A stretch of DNA of 64,000 nt from DATKFM01 sp046154965 (GTDB taxonomy: Bacteria > Pseudomonadota > Alphaproteobacteria > Dongiales > Dongiaceae). The notes under the pieces were generated by a model, which was not told where the DNA came from, searched no databases, and saw nothing but the letters and a program-made list of their open reading frames with translations. Within the stretch, counting starts at the first letter, position 1, and every line of letters starts with the position of its first letter. Position numbers and translations under genes: made by a program. The stretch lies in contig JBJXDY010000096.1 in assembly GCA_046154965.1 (NCBI GenBank), positions 39,599-103,598 on the forward strand, in the 5' to 3' direction. This document shows, one piece after another, positions 42,316-51,696 of this stretch.

Positions 42316-43079
42316 GAACGGCCGCTCAACGACTGAAACCCCGGCCTGCGAAGAAGCCCGCGGCAGGTCGCCCGATCTACCAGCGCGTCCGCGATGTAAT
42401 TGCCGGCCGCATCGACCGCAGGCAATATGCAGCGAACCAGCAATTGCCCTCCGAGCGCGATCTCAGCGAGAGCCTTGGCATCAGCCGCATGACCGCGCGC
42501 CAGGTCTATGTGACGCTGCAGCAGGACGGGCTGATCTACCGCTCCAACCGGCGGGGCTGGTTCGTCTCGCCGCCGCGCCTCAGCTATGCGCTGACGCGAT
42601 CTGCCAGCTTTCCCACCAATGTGCAGGCCGAAGGCGGCACGCCCAGGGCCAAGGTCTTGGACACGGCGACCCTGCGGCCGGAGGCCTGGGTGGCCGAGAA
42701 GCTCGGCCTCGGGCGCACCGGCCGCATCCATGCCGTTCGCCGGCTGCTGTCCATCGGCGAGCAGCCGGCGATGGTCGACATCATCTACACATCTGCCGCG
42801 CGCTTCCCGGATTTTCTCGACAATCCGATGGATCAATCGCTGATCAGGCTGTGGAAGGAACGCTACGGGATCGAGGTGTCGCGCGCCGAGGTAACCATCC
42901 GCGCGGCAGCGCTCTCGCCGGATGATTCGGCCGCGCTCCAGGTAGAGCCGGAGGCCGCGGGCATCCGGGTCATCCAGATTATGATCGGCGATGACGGGAA
43001 ACCGGTCGCCGTCAATCTGCAGAATTGGCGCATTGACGTGGCGGAATTCACCATCCAGACGGAGTTCTGCGGCAACTAG
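42312..43079 (+). CDS. GntR family regulator, HutC subfamily with UTRA domain
   Basis: 255 residues from a GTG that overlaps the previous stop (GTGA). The winged helix spans about 20-90: GRPIYQRVRDVIAGRIDRRQ, LPSERDLSESLGISRMTARQ, VYVTLQQDGLIYRSNRRGWF. The UTRA ligand domain follows from about 105 (KVLDTATLRPEAWVAEKLGL) to a C-terminal end VAVNLQNWRIDVAEF. UTRA domains bind small effectors, often pathway substrates. The two CTGGT-N4-ACCAG sites at 41492 and 43121 flank its own operon and the flavoprotein operon, which makes these the likely targets. Confidence 0.92.
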   Translation: MRTAAQRLKPRPAKKPAAGRPIYQRVRDVIAGRIDRRQYAANQQLPSERDLSESLGISRMTARQVYVTLQQDGLIYRSNRRGWFVSPPRLSYALTRSASFPTNVQAEGGTPRAKVLDTATLRPEAWVAEKLGLGRTGRIHAVRRLLSIGEQPAMVDIIYTSAARFPDFLDNPMDQSLIRLWKERYGIEVSRAEVTIRAAALSPDDSAALQVEPEAAGIRVIQIMIGDDGKPVAVNLQNWRIDVAEFTIQTEFCGN

Positions 43080-43120
43080 GGCCCGCCCCGGCCTTGATTC
43101 CGGCGCGGGCTCGTGGGTAG

Positions 43121-43136
43121 ACTGGTATATACCAGT
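43121..43136. promoter_or_regulatory. Operator candidate for the HutC-type GntR regulator, site 2
   Basis: ACTGGTATATACCAGT is a perfect 16-bp palindrome just before the ribosome site and ATG of the first flavoprotein gene (43151). Its central TATATA could double as the -10 box; no convincing -35 was found. It shares CTGGT and TATACCAG with site 1. Confidence 0.8.
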
Positions 43137-43150
43137 TAGGGGGGACAGGA

Positions 43151-45595
43151 ATGGCTGGTCTGCCGTCCAAGGCCAACATCGTCGTCATCGGCGGCGGGCT
43201 GATCGGCTGCTCGACGGCCTACCATTTGGCCAAGCGCGGCGTCACCGATGTGGTCGTGCTGGAGAAGGGCAAGCTGACTTCCGGCTCCACCTGGCATGCG
43301 GCCGGCATGGTGGGGCAGCTCCGCTCCAGCGCTAACATCACCCAGCTCCTGCGCAACTCGGTCGAGCTTTATGGCCGGCTGGAACAGGAGACCGGCCAAG
43401 CCACCGGCTGGCGCGCCACGGGCTCGCTCCGCCTCTGCTGCACCGAGGACCGGCGCATCGAGTATCAGCGCGCGATCACCACCGCGCACTCTTTCAATCT
43501 CGAAATCGAGATGCTGACGCCCATGGAGATCGGGAAGCTCTGTCCGGGCATCAATGTCAGCGACGTTCTCTGCGGCGTCTATGTGCCGTCGGACGGTATG
43601 GTGAACCCATCGGACCTCACCATGTCCCTGGCCAAGGGCGCGCGCAGCGGCGGCGTGAAGTTCTTCGAGGGCATCGCCGTTACCGCACTGGAATCCCGCA
43701 GCGGCCGCATCGTTGGCGTGAAGACGGAGCAGGGCGCGATCCAGTGCGATGCCGTCGTGCTCTGCGCCGGCCTCTGGTCGCGGGAGCTGGCGCGGGGCAT
43801 CGGTGTCAACATCCCGATCCTGCCTTCGCATCATCACTACATCGTCACCGAGAAGATCGAGGGCCTGAGCCGCGACATGCCCGGCCTGCGCGATCCCGAC
43901 AATCTCACCTACTTCAAGGAAGAGGTCGGCGGCCTGATTGCCGGCGGCTACGAACCGAACCCGATCCCCTATGCGGGCCGGCCGGAACGCAGCGATCCGG
44001 ATTTCCGGCTGTTTCCGGAGGAAGTCGAGCATTTCGAGCAGCTGATGACCGGCATGGTAAAGCGCTTCCCCGTGCTGGAACGGGTTGGCATCAAGCAGTG
44101 GTTTAACGGCCTCGAATCCTTCACCGAGGATACCAACTTCATCCTCGGCGAGACGCCGGAGGTGCGGAAGCTGTTCGTCGGCTGCGGCTTCAATTCCATG
44201 GGCATCGCGTCGGGCGGCGGCGCCGGGCTGGCGCTCGCCCACTGGGTCGCCGAGGGCGAGCCGCCCTACGATCTCTGGCCGGTGGACATCAGGCGATTCT
44301 CCCAGTTCCACCGGTCGGACCGCGCCGTGCTGGTGCGGGCGCTGGAGGGGCAGGGTCATCACTACGCCATGGGCTGGCCCAACTACGAATTCAAAGCCGG
44401 CCGGCCGCTGCGCCGTAGCGCGATCTATGACCGTTTGCTGCAGCAGGGCGCCTGCTTCGGCGCCAAGTCAGGCTGGGAGCGGCCAAACTGGTTTGCGCCA
44501 CAAGGCGTCGAAGCCCGGGATGCCTACAGCTTCGGCCGCGCCAACTGGTTCGAGCATGTGGGCGCGGAGCATAAGGCCTGCCGCGAACATGCCGCGCTGT
44601 TCGACCAATCCTCCTTCGCCAAGTTCCTGGTCACCGGCCGCGACGCGGAGAAGGCGCTGCAGCGCATCTGCGCCGCCAATATCGGCCGCGAGCCGGGAAA
44701 GCTCGCCTACACCCAGATGCTCAACCGCCATGGCGGCATCGAATGCGACCTCACGGTCGCGCGACTTGCCGAGGACAGCTACTACATCGTCACCGGCACA
44801 GCGATGGCGGTGCATGACGGCGCCCATTTGCGCCGCAACATCGATCCATCGGAAAATGTCAGCGTCGTCGATGTCACTTCGGCCTATGGCGTGCTCGGCC
44901 TGATGGGGCCGAAGGCGCGGGTCATCCTTGCCGACATCAGCGAAGACGATATCGGCAAAGAGGCGTTTCCGTTTGGCACGGTGCGGGACATCATGGTCGC
45001 CGGCGCGCCGGTGCGGGCGCTGCGCGTCACCTTCGTCGGCGAACTCGGCTGGGAATTGCACATCCCCACGGAGTTCATGGCCACCGTATTCGAAGCCGTC
45101 CAGAAGGCCGGCGCCCATCGCGGTATGCGCAACGCCGGCTATCGCGCCATCGACTCCCTGCGCTTCGAGAAGGGTTATGTCATCTGGGGCGCGGAAGTCG
45201 GCCCGGATTACACGCCGCTGGAAGCCGGTCTCGGCTTTGCCGTGTCATTCAAGAAAAACACCGACTTCATCGGTAAGGACGCGCTGCTGCGCCAGCGCGA
45301 GGCGCCGCTGAAGAAACGGCTGATGACCTTCACAGTGCCGGACCGCGAGACCGTGCTGCTGGGACGCGAAACCATCTATCGCGACGGCAAGGTGGTGGGC
45401 TGGCTCACCGGCGGCGGTTATGGCTTCACCGTCGGCAAGGGCATCGGCCTCGGCTATGTCCGCAACAGGGATGGCGTCACCGACGATTATCTGCGCAGCG
45501 GCGCTTATGAGCTGGAAGTGGCGGGCGTCCGCGTACCGGCAACGCTGCATTTCGGCGCGCTGTACGATCCGCAAAACGCGCGGTCAAGATCATGA
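43151..45595 (+). CDS. FAD-dependent dimethylglycine/sarcosine dehydrogenase-like protein 1 (DAO-GcvT fusion)
   Basis: 814 residues. The DAO domain (about 8-370) starts with IVVIGGGLIGCSTAYHLAKR; His49 in GSTWHAAGMVGQLRSS is at the place where FAD is bound covalently in dimethylglycine dehydrogenase. An FAO-type linker follows, then GcvT domains (about 430-720, with ENAMES such as GWERPNWFAPQG, ALFDQSSFAKFLVTG and VTSAYGVLGLMGPKAR) and a C-terminal GcvT barrel. Such enzymes demethylate N-methyl amines and pass formaldehyde units to tetrahydrofolate. A strong ribosome site (AGGGGGGACAGGA) follows the operator. Its stop overlaps the next start (ATGA). Confidence 0.88.
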   Translation: MAGLPSKANIVVIGGGLIGCSTAYHLAKRGVTDVVVLEKGKLTSGSTWHAAGMVGQLRSSANITQLLRNSVELYGRLEQETGQATGWRATGSLRLCCTEDRRIEYQRAITTAHSFNLEIEMLTPMEIGKLCPGINVSDVLCGVYVPSDGMVNPSDLTMSLAKGARSGGVKFFEGIAVTALESRSGRIVGVKTEQGAIQCDAVVLCAGLWSRELARGIGVNIPILPSHHHYIVTEKIEGLSRDMPGLRDPDNLTYFKEEVGGLIAGGYEPNPIPYAGRPERSDPDFRLFPEEVEHFEQLMTGMVKRFPVLERVGIKQWFNGLESFTEDTNFILGETPEVRKLFVGCGFNSMGIASGGGAGLALAHWVAEGEPPYDLWPVDIRRFSQFHRSDRAVLVRALEGQGHHYAMGWPNYEFKAGRPLRRSAIYDRLLQQGACFGAKSGWERPNWFAPQGVEARDAYSFGRANWFEHVGAEHKACREHAALFDQSSFAKFLVTGRDAEKALQRICAANIGREPGKLAYTQMLNRHGGIECDLTVARLAEDSYYIVTGTAMAVHDGAHLRRNIDPSENVSVVDVTSAYGVLGLMGPKARVILADISEDDIGKEAFPFGTVRDIMVAGAPVRALRVTFVGELGWELHIPTEFMATVFEAVQKAGAHRGMRNAGYRAIDSLRFEKGYVIWGAEVGPDYTPLEAGLGFAVSFKKNTDFIGKDALLRQREAPLKKRLMTFTVPDRETVLLGRETIYRDGKVVGWLTGGGYGFTVGKGIGLGYVRNRDGVTDDYLRSGAYELEVAGVRVPATLHFGALYDPQNARSRS

Positions 45596-48000
45596 AAGAC
45601 GGCGCTGAAATCGTCATCGTCGGCGGCGGCATCATCGGCTGCAGCATCGCCTATCACCTGGCCAAGGCCGGCAAGAAGGATGTGCTGGTGCTCGAGCAGT
45701 TCCAGGTCACCCACGGCGCAACCTGGCATGCCGCCGGCGTGATCGGCCAGCTCCGGCCTTCGCGCAACGTCACCCGCATGCTGCAGCGGAGCGTGGCGCT
45801 GTTCGACGAGATCGAAGCCGACACCGGCCAGGCCGTCGATTGGAAGAAGGTCGGCAGCCTGCGCGTCGCCTCCTCCAAGGACCGCATGATGGAGTTCAAG
45901 CGCGCGGCGACGACGGCGAAATCCTTCGGCATGCAGATGGACATGCTGACGCCCAAGGAGGCGCAGGACCTGTTCCCGATCATGTCGCTGGATGGCGTGG
46001 AGGGTGCTGCCTTCATTGCCTCCGACGGCTATGTGGATCCGGCCAGCCTCTGCCAGGCGCTGGCCGCGGGCGCCCGCAAGCGCGGCGCACGCTTCCTGCA
46101 GGACTGCCGCGTCACCGGCTTCCAGCGCGAGGACCGCCGCATCACCGGCCTGGAAACCAGCCAGGGTGAGATCAAGGCGGAGACGATCGTGGTCGCCGCC
46201 GGCATGTGGGGCCATGAGTTGGGCAAGGTTCTGGGTGCGCGCATCCCGGCATTCGCGGTCGAGCATCAGTATCTCGTCACCGATCCGATCCCCGACTTGC
46301 CCAAGAACATGCCGACCATGCGCGATCCCGACCTGCTGATCTATTGGAAGCCGGAGGTACGCGGCATCGCCTTCGGCGGCTATGAATCCAATACGCTGCC
46401 CTTCGGCCGCAACGGCATCCCGCCGGGCTGGGACCGGCGGCTGATGCAGGAGAACTACGACCGCTTCGAGCAGCTCGCCGTCAATGCCGCCAAGCGCACG
46501 CCCATCGTCGGCGAAGTCGGCGTCCGCGTGATGATCAACGGCGCCATCCCCATCTCCGCCGACGGCGATTTCGTCATGGGCAAGCTGGCGGAATATGACA
46601 ACGCGTTCGTCTCCTGCGGATTTATCTACGGCATAGCGGCGTCGGGCGGCGCGGGCTCGATGATGGCGGAATGGATCCTGGAGGGGAGGCCAAGCCTGGA
46701 CCTCTGGCCGCTGGATAGCAGGCGCTTCCAATTCCACCACAACACGCGGCATTTCATGTATGACCGTGCCGTGGAGATCTACGGCAAGCACTACGCCATG
46801 AAGTGGCCGGTGGAAGAACATTCCACCGTCCGCAACATCAGATGCTCACCGCTTTACAACCTGCTGAAGGAACAGGGCGCCGTGTTCGGCACGCGCGCCG
46901 GCTGGGAGCGGCCGAACTGGTTCGCGCCCAAGGGCGTCGAGCCGAAGGACAAGCCGTCCTTCACTTGGCCCAATTGGTTCGAGCATGTGGCCATCGAGCA
47001 TCGCGCCGTGCGCGAACGGGTGGCGATTGTCGACCAGAGCTCCTTCGCCAAGATGGAACTTGCCGGCCCGGGTGCGCTGTCCGCGCTCCAGCGCCTTGCC
47101 GTCGCCAATGTCGACCGGCCGCCGGGCAGCGTGGTCTATACCCAGATGTGCAATGAGCGCGGCGGCATAGAGGCCGACCTCACCATCTGCCGTCTGGAAC
47201 AGGAACGCTTCTACATCGTCACCGGCACCGCCTATGGCGAGCATGATTTCGGCTGGATCAAGCGCAACCTGCCAAGGGACGGATCGGTCTTCACATTCGA
47301 TGCGACGTCGTCCCGTGCCGTGCTCAATCTCTGCGGCCCGCGCTCCCGCGATGTGCTGGCCAAGCTGGCGGAAGAGCCCGTCGACACCGCGAGCTTCAAG
47401 TTCGGCCAGGCGAAGCGCCTGACCGTCGGCGCGGCACCGGTACTGGCGCTGCGGGTCTCCTACACCGGTGAACTGGGCTATGAGCTGCATGTGCCCACGG
47501 AATACGCCATCCATGCCTACCGCCTGCTGATGGCGGCCGGTGCGGAATTCGGCATTGCTAATGTCGGTTACCGCGCGCTGAACAGCCTGCGGGTGGAGAA
47601 GGGCTATGTGGTCTGGGCCAGCGACGTGACGCCGGATTACTCGCCCTATCATGCCCGCCTGGAAAAACTGATCTCCCGCAAGAAGGGCGATTTCATCGGC
47701 CGCGGCGCCCTGGAGAAGATCGGACGCGAAGGGCCTGACCGGCTCCTTTGCATCTTTGCCCTGGACAAGAAAGTCCCGGTTTTCGGCGGCGAGGCGATCC
47801 TGCGCAACGGCAAGGTTCTGGGCGTCACCAGCAGCGGCGATTTCGGGCATACGATCGGCAAGCCGGTCGTCTACGGCTATGTGGCGCGGGAAGAGGCTGG
47901 GCATGACGACTACATCATCGAAGTCTATGGCGAGCCGGTGACGGCCAAGCGCGCCACGGCGCCGCTCTACGATCCGGAAGGCATGCGATTCCGGAGCTGA
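45592..48000 (+). CDS. FAD-dependent dimethylglycine/sarcosine dehydrogenase-like protein 2 (DAO-GcvT fusion)
   Basis: 802 residues, a clear paralogue of the preceding protein with the same domain order. DAO fold at about 6-365 (IVIVGGGIIGCSIAYHLAKA), the FAD-histidine position is His46 in GATWHAAGVIGQLRPS, and the GcvT part contains GWERPNWFAPKG and AIVDQSSFAKMELAG. The start overlaps the previous stop, so the two are made in step and may work as a pair, for example on successive N-demethylations or as a heteromer. The C-terminal DPEGMRFRS end is typical for the family. It is followed after 21 bases by the kinase-like gene. Confidence 0.88.
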   Translation: MKDGAEIVIVGGGIIGCSIAYHLAKAGKKDVLVLEQFQVTHGATWHAAGVIGQLRPSRNVTRMLQRSVALFDEIEADTGQAVDWKKVGSLRVASSKDRMMEFKRAATTAKSFGMQMDMLTPKEAQDLFPIMSLDGVEGAAFIASDGYVDPASLCQALAAGARKRGARFLQDCRVTGFQREDRRITGLETSQGEIKAETIVVAAGMWGHELGKVLGARIPAFAVEHQYLVTDPIPDLPKNMPTMRDPDLLIYWKPEVRGIAFGGYESNTLPFGRNGIPPGWDRRLMQENYDRFEQLAVNAAKRTPIVGEVGVRVMINGAIPISADGDFVMGKLAEYDNAFVSCGFIYGIAASGGAGSMMAEWILEGRPSLDLWPLDSRRFQFHHNTRHFMYDRAVEIYGKHYAMKWPVEEHSTVRNIRCSPLYNLLKEQGAVFGTRAGWERPNWFAPKGVEPKDKPSFTWPNWFEHVAIEHRAVRERVAIVDQSSFAKMELAGPGALSALQRLAVANVDRPPGSVVYTQMCNERGGIEADLTICRLEQERFYIVTGTAYGEHDFGWIKRNLPRDGSVFTFDATSSRAVLNLCGPRSRDVLAKLAEEPVDTASFKFGQAKRLTVGAAPVLALRVSYTGELGYELHVPTEYAIHAYRLLMAAGAEFGIANVGYRALNSLRVEKGYVVWASDVTPDYSPYHARLEKLISRKKGDFIGRGALEKIGREGPDRLLCIFALDKKVPVFGGEAILRNGKVLGVTSSGDFGHTIGKPVVYGYVAREEAGHDDYIIEVYGEPVTAKRATAPLYDPEGMRFRS

Positions 48001-48021
48001 CAAGAAACGGGAGGACTGGGC

Positions 48022-48981
48022 ATGGATGCAGAAGAACAGAAACGGCAGGAGCGAGCGCGGCAGATTGCCGCGCATGTCGTCGGCGGCGGCAAAGTCGATC
48101 CCGCCAGCCTGCAACCCGAACCGCTGGAGGGCATGACCAACCGCAACTACCGGATCAAGATCGGCGACGCCCGCTATGTCGTGCGCATCCCCGGCGAGGG
48201 CACGGAGGAGTACATCAACCGCCAGGCCGACGGGCAGGCGGCCCGCATCACCTCGGAGATCGGCGTCAACGCCCCTGTCGTCTATTACGACGAGATGACC
48301 GGCACGCAGATCACCCGCTTCATCGAGAACTCCCGGACCTTCCGCATGCCCGGAGTTTGCGACGATCCGCAAGCCCTGGCGCGGGCGGCCCGCGCCTTCC
48401 ACCGCCTGCATACCAGCGGCAAGACCTTCCTGACCCGCTTCGACGAAAAGGTCATCGCCGCGGAGTATATGGACATCCTGCGCAAGAAAGGCGCGCGGCT
48501 GCCCGATGGCTATGAGCGCGTGCAGCGGGATGCCGAATCGATTCGCGCCGCCCTCACCGCCAACGGCGTGAACCTGGCGCCTTGCCACAACGATCCGGCG
48601 CCGGAGAACCTGATCGACGCCGGCGACCGCGCCTATATCCTGGACTGGGAGTTTGGCGGTAACAACGATCCCTACTGGGACCTCGGCGACTTCTCAGTCG
48701 AAACTGCCTTCAACGAACAGCAGGATCGCACTTTCCTCGAAGCCTATCTTGGCCACAAGCCGCGCCCCCATGAATACGGCCGCATGATCCTGCAGAAATC
48801 CATGGCCTTCTTGCTTTGGACCCTCTGGGGCCTGCTGCAGGAGGCGAACCAGAATCCGCGCCCGGCCTATCATTTCGCCAGCTACTGGGACTATGCGATG
48901 GACCGCTTCACCAAATGCCAGTCGATCATGAATGGCGGCGATTTCCCCGGCTTGCTGGAGGCGGTGCGCAAGGGCGGGTGA
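48022..48981 (+). CDS. Choline/ethanolamine kinase-like phosphotransferase (LicA/APH family)
   Basis: 319 residues. The catalytic loop is LAPCHNDPAPENLIDAG (His189, Asp191) and the metal-binding Asp208 sits in YILDWEFGGNNDPYWDLGDF; the WEFGGNNDPYWDLGDFSVE block is characteristic of LicA-type choline kinases. The N-terminal GMTNRNYRIKIGDARYVVRI is the glycine-rich nucleotide loop with the ATP-binding Arg/Lys strand. In this operon a phosphorylated methylated amine or alcohol seems likely, perhaps matched by the phosphatase at 41530 (inference). Strong ribosome site CGGGAGGACTGGGC. Confidence 0.87.
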   Translation: MDAEEQKRQERARQIAAHVVGGGKVDPASLQPEPLEGMTNRNYRIKIGDARYVVRIPGEGTEEYINRQADGQAARITSEIGVNAPVVYYDEMTGTQITRFIENSRTFRMPGVCDDPQALARAARAFHRLHTSGKTFLTRFDEKVIAAEYMDILRKKGARLPDGYERVQRDAESIRAALTANGVNLAPCHNDPAPENLIDAGDRAYILDWEFGGNNDPYWDLGDFSVETAFNEQQDRTFLEAYLGHKPRPHEYGRMILQKSMAFLLWTLWGLLQEANQNPRPAYHFASYWDYAMDRFTKCQSIMNGGDFPGLLEAVRKGG

Positions 48982-49058
48982 CCGGCCGGCCTTCCTATGC
49001 TGTCGCCGATCGGCTATAGTGGAACGTGTTGCTAACAGTTCAGGCGAAAGACCAATCC

Positions 49059-49826
49059 ATGACCGGCAAAGTTGCGCGTTTCCCAGAGCGGCAGGAAGGC
49101 CTCGGTTCCCATTGGCAGGAGCGGGTCGATATGGCGGCGGCATTCCGCTGGACCGCGCGGCTCAACATGCATGAATCCATTGCCAATCACTTCAGCTTGG
49201 CGGTCTCCGACGATGGGTCGAAGTTCCTGGTCAATCCCTTCGGCCGCCATTTCTCGCGCATGCGCGCCAGCGACCTGATGCTGATCGACGCCAACGATCC
49301 TTCTGCCGCGGATCATCCGGACATGGATCCTACCGCCTGGGCCATTCACGGCGCCATGCACCGCAAGCTGCCGCAGGCGCGCTGTATCATGCATGTGCAT
49401 TCCAAGCATGCGCTGGTGCTGGCGACGCTAAAGGATTCCCGCATTCCGCCGATCGACCAGAACACCATGCGGTTCTTCGAACGTATCGTCATCGACGAGC
49501 ATTTCGGCGGCATGGGCCTGGGCGAGGAGGCCGAGCGCCTGCCGAAATGCATCGGTGACAAGTCGGTGCTGATCATGGGCAATCACGGCGTCATGGTCAC
49601 CGGCCCGACCGTGGCCGAGACATTCGACGAACTGTACTACCTGGAACGCGCCTGCGCGACGCTGATCACCGCCTACATGACCGGCAAGGAGCTGCGCGTG
49701 GTTTCCGACGAAGTGGCGCGCAAGACCATGCAGCAGTGGATGGAGTATCCTGCGAAGTTCGCCATTAGGCATTTTGACGCGCTCAAGGACATCCTTGACG
49801 ACGAGGAGCCGTCCTACCGGCAATGA
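49059..49826 (+). CDS. Class II aldolase/adducin family protein
   Basis: 255 residues from the ATG at 49059; a GTG at 49026 would add 11 residues, and neither has a good ribosome site. Family features are NHFSLAVSDDGSKFLVNPFG, the Zn ligands HVH in CIMHVHSKHALVLATL and the C-terminal His in VLIMGNHGVMVTGPTVAE, followed by the YYLERACATLITAYMTG helix. Members are aldolases, epimerases or decarboxylases acting on sugar phosphates or hydroxy acids. The pathway I decarboxylase of vitamin B6 breakdown also has this fold, but the sequence here looks like the generic group. It follows the kinase gene by 77 bases. Confidence 0.87.
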   Translation: MTGKVARFPERQEGLGSHWQERVDMAAAFRWTARLNMHESIANHFSLAVSDDGSKFLVNPFGRHFSRMRASDLMLIDANDPSAADHPDMDPTAWAIHGAMHRKLPQARCIMHVHSKHALVLATLKDSRIPPIDQNTMRFFERIVIDEHFGGMGLGEEAERLPKCIGDKSVLIMGNHGVMVTGPTVAETFDELYYLERACATLITAYMTGKELRVVSDEVARKTMQQWMEYPAKFAIRHFDALKDILDDEEPSYRQ

Positions 49827-49845
49827 TGGCGATTGGCGGCAGGGA

Positions 49846-50178
49846 ATGGAATTCTTCCGCGCGCCATTGGTGAAGTTTCTCGCCGCTCATCTCGCCGTCG
49901 GCATCGGCGCGGGATGGATCGTACTGGGCTTGCTTCTTTGGATCGATGTCGCTGGCCTGCGCAGTCTGATCGTGAACAGCGGCGACTCGGTCATTGCCCT
50001 GGTGATGTTGGCGATCTTCTTTGCGCTTACGTTTGGCAGCCTGGCAATGGGTACGGGCATCATGGGCCTGAGCCGCAGCCCGCCCGCTGAGGACAAACCT
50101 CGCGACGAACCGCCGCGCGGCAAATTGCAGCCGGTGGCCGTCACGGCCAAGTCCCGCGCCAAACACGGCGGCGGCTAG
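49846..50178 (+). CDS. Small two-helix membrane protein of unknown function
   Basis: 110 residues from the ATG at 49846 (AGGG lies directly before the start, closer than usual). Two hydrophobic helices, about 12-36 (AHLAVGIGAGWIVLGLLLWI) and 50-78 (VIALVMLAIFFALTFGSLAM), are followed by a polar Pro/Lys-rich tail. No family was recognised. Its stop overlaps that of the convergent aminotransferase by four bases (CTAG). Confidence 0.7.
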   Translation: MEFFRAPLVKFLAAHLAVGIGAGWIVLGLLLWIDVAGLRSLIVNSGDSVIALVMLAIFFALTFGSLAMGTGIMGLSRSPPAEDKPRDEPPRGKLQPVAVTAKSRAKHGGG

Positions 50179-51521
50179 AGCGCCCCCATGACCTGGGACA
50201 GGGTCGTCGCCAGCTTGTCGACGATCTCGCCAAGTTCCTCGCGCGTTGCGTTATAGGGCGGGGCCAGGATGATCTGGTCGCCTTTGACGCCGTCCACGTT
50301 GCCGCCCGAGGGATAGCAGATCAGGCCGTTGAGGAAGGCCCGGTCGCGGATGCGGGCGAAGAGCTGCAAGCCGCAGTCGTAGGGCTCCTTGGTTTCCCGG
50401 TCCGCCACCAGCTCGACGCCGATGAAGAACCCACGGCCGCGGATATTGCCGACATAGGGCCGGCCGGCCAGCGCGTCCTGTAGGCTTTGCATCAGGACAG
50501 GGCCCTCGGCGGCCACTTTCTCCACCAGCTTGTCGCGCTCGATGATCGTCTGCACGGCGACGCCGGCGGCACAGGCCGTGGTGTGGCCGGTGAAGGTGTG
50601 CCCTGTCAGGGGGGCGCCATAGCGCTCGATGATCGGTCCGGCAATGCGCTCGCGATAAATTGCTGCCCCCAGCGGTAGATAGCCGCCAGCCAGGCCCTTG
50701 GCCACCGACATGATGTCGGGTTCGACACCGTCATGCTCGAGCGCGCGCCAGGTGCCGCAGCGGCCGGCGCCGCACATCACCTCGTCGGCAATCATCACCA
50801 CGCCGTACTTGTCGCAGATCTCGCGCACCAGCTTGGCATAGCCTGCCGGCGCTGGAACCGCGCCCCCGGCCGCGCCGACCACGGGCTCGAAGATGAACCC
50901 GGCGACATTCTCCGGTCCGACGCGCAGGATCTCTTGTTCCAATTCCGATGCGCAGTGGGCAGCCACATCCTCCTTGCGCACATTCCGCGGCGGCCGATAC
51001 TCATTGACCGGCGACAGGAAGCTCGCCTCGACCAGGGCACCCTCGAAGGGATCGCGCCGCGCCTTGAAGCCTGAGACCGAAAGCGCGCCTAGGGTATTGC
51101 CATGCCATGAGCGCTGCCGTGAAATGAATCGCCGCCGGCTCATCTCGCCGCGCGCGGCATGATATTGCAGCGCGATCTTGAGACAGGACTCCACTGCCTC
51201 CGATCCGCCGGTCAGGAACACCGTGCGTGACAGCGTGCCGCCGCAACGGCGCTGCACGATCTCCGTCAATTGCTCCAACGGATCGCTGGTAAAGGTGTAG
51301 CGGTAGCCGAAAGCGACGCGGTCGAGTTGCACCTTGATCGCCTCGTTGACTTCCGTATTGCCATGGCCGATGCAGAACACGGCCGGCCCGCCGGAACCGT
51401 CGATATAGCGGTTGCCGTTGATGTCATGGACATAGCTGCCCTTGCCCCAGGCTATTTTCGGCAAGGCGATGGGTTCCCAGGGCGACCCGGCGGCAATGGC
51501 GGGCTTGGCGGCAGTTGACAT
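50175..51521 (-). CDS. Class III (omega-type) aminotransferase
   Basis: 448 residues. PLP features are FLTGGSEAVESCLKIALQYH, the HGNT after the Trp in RSWHGNTLGALSVSGFK, EPVVGAAGGAVP, MIADEVMCGAGRCGTW and the Schiff-base Lys275 in SVAKGLAGGYLPLGA, followed by FTGHTTACAAG. The group transfers amino groups from omega-amino acids, diamines or beta-alanine-like compounds to a keto acid. It is divergent from the aldo-keto reductase gene (175-bp gap) and converges on the small membrane protein gene. Confidence 0.9.
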   Translation of the reverse strand: MSTAAKPAIAAGSPWEPIALPKIAWGKGSYVHDINGNRYIDGSGGPAVFCIGHGNTEVNEAIKVQLDRVAFGYRYTFTSDPLEQLTEIVQRRCGGTLSRTVFLTGGSEAVESCLKIALQYHAARGEMSRRRFISRQRSWHGNTLGALSVSGFKARRDPFEGALVEASFLSPVNEYRPPRNVRKEDVAAHCASELEQEILRVGPENVAGFIFEPVVGAAGGAVPAPAGYAKLVREICDKYGVVMIADEVMCGAGRCGTWRALEHDGVEPDIMSVAKGLAGGYLPLGAAIYRERIAGPIIERYGAPLTGHTFTGHTTACAAGVAVQTIIERDKLVEKVAAEGPVLMQSLQDALAGRPYVGNIRGRGFFIGVELVADRETKEPYDCGLQLFARIRDRAFLNGLICYPSGGNVDGVKGDQIILAPPYNATREELGEIVDKLATTLSQVMGAL

Positions 51522-51696
51522 GGCGGCGGATCTTTTCTCTCTCGGATTTCTTGCTGCTGCGGTGGTTCTAAGCCGGCAAACCGATTAGCTCAAATGCCGG
51601 ATTCCTTGACCCGCCTGCACTCTCCGGGGGATTGTCATAACCGATCTTGCCCGCGCTGACGAGGGCCTCAGCCGGGCCATTCGCAAAGGAGCTCAC

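Noticed and set aside
46846..48588. 580-codon minus-strand frame opposite the second flavoprotein
   Set aside because: Shadow of the DMGDH-like and kinase genes.
49059..49826. Vitamin B6 pathway decarboxylase (class II aldolase fold)
   Set aside because: The sequence looks like the generic aldolase/adducin group and the gene belongs to the HutC-type regulon region, not the B6 island.
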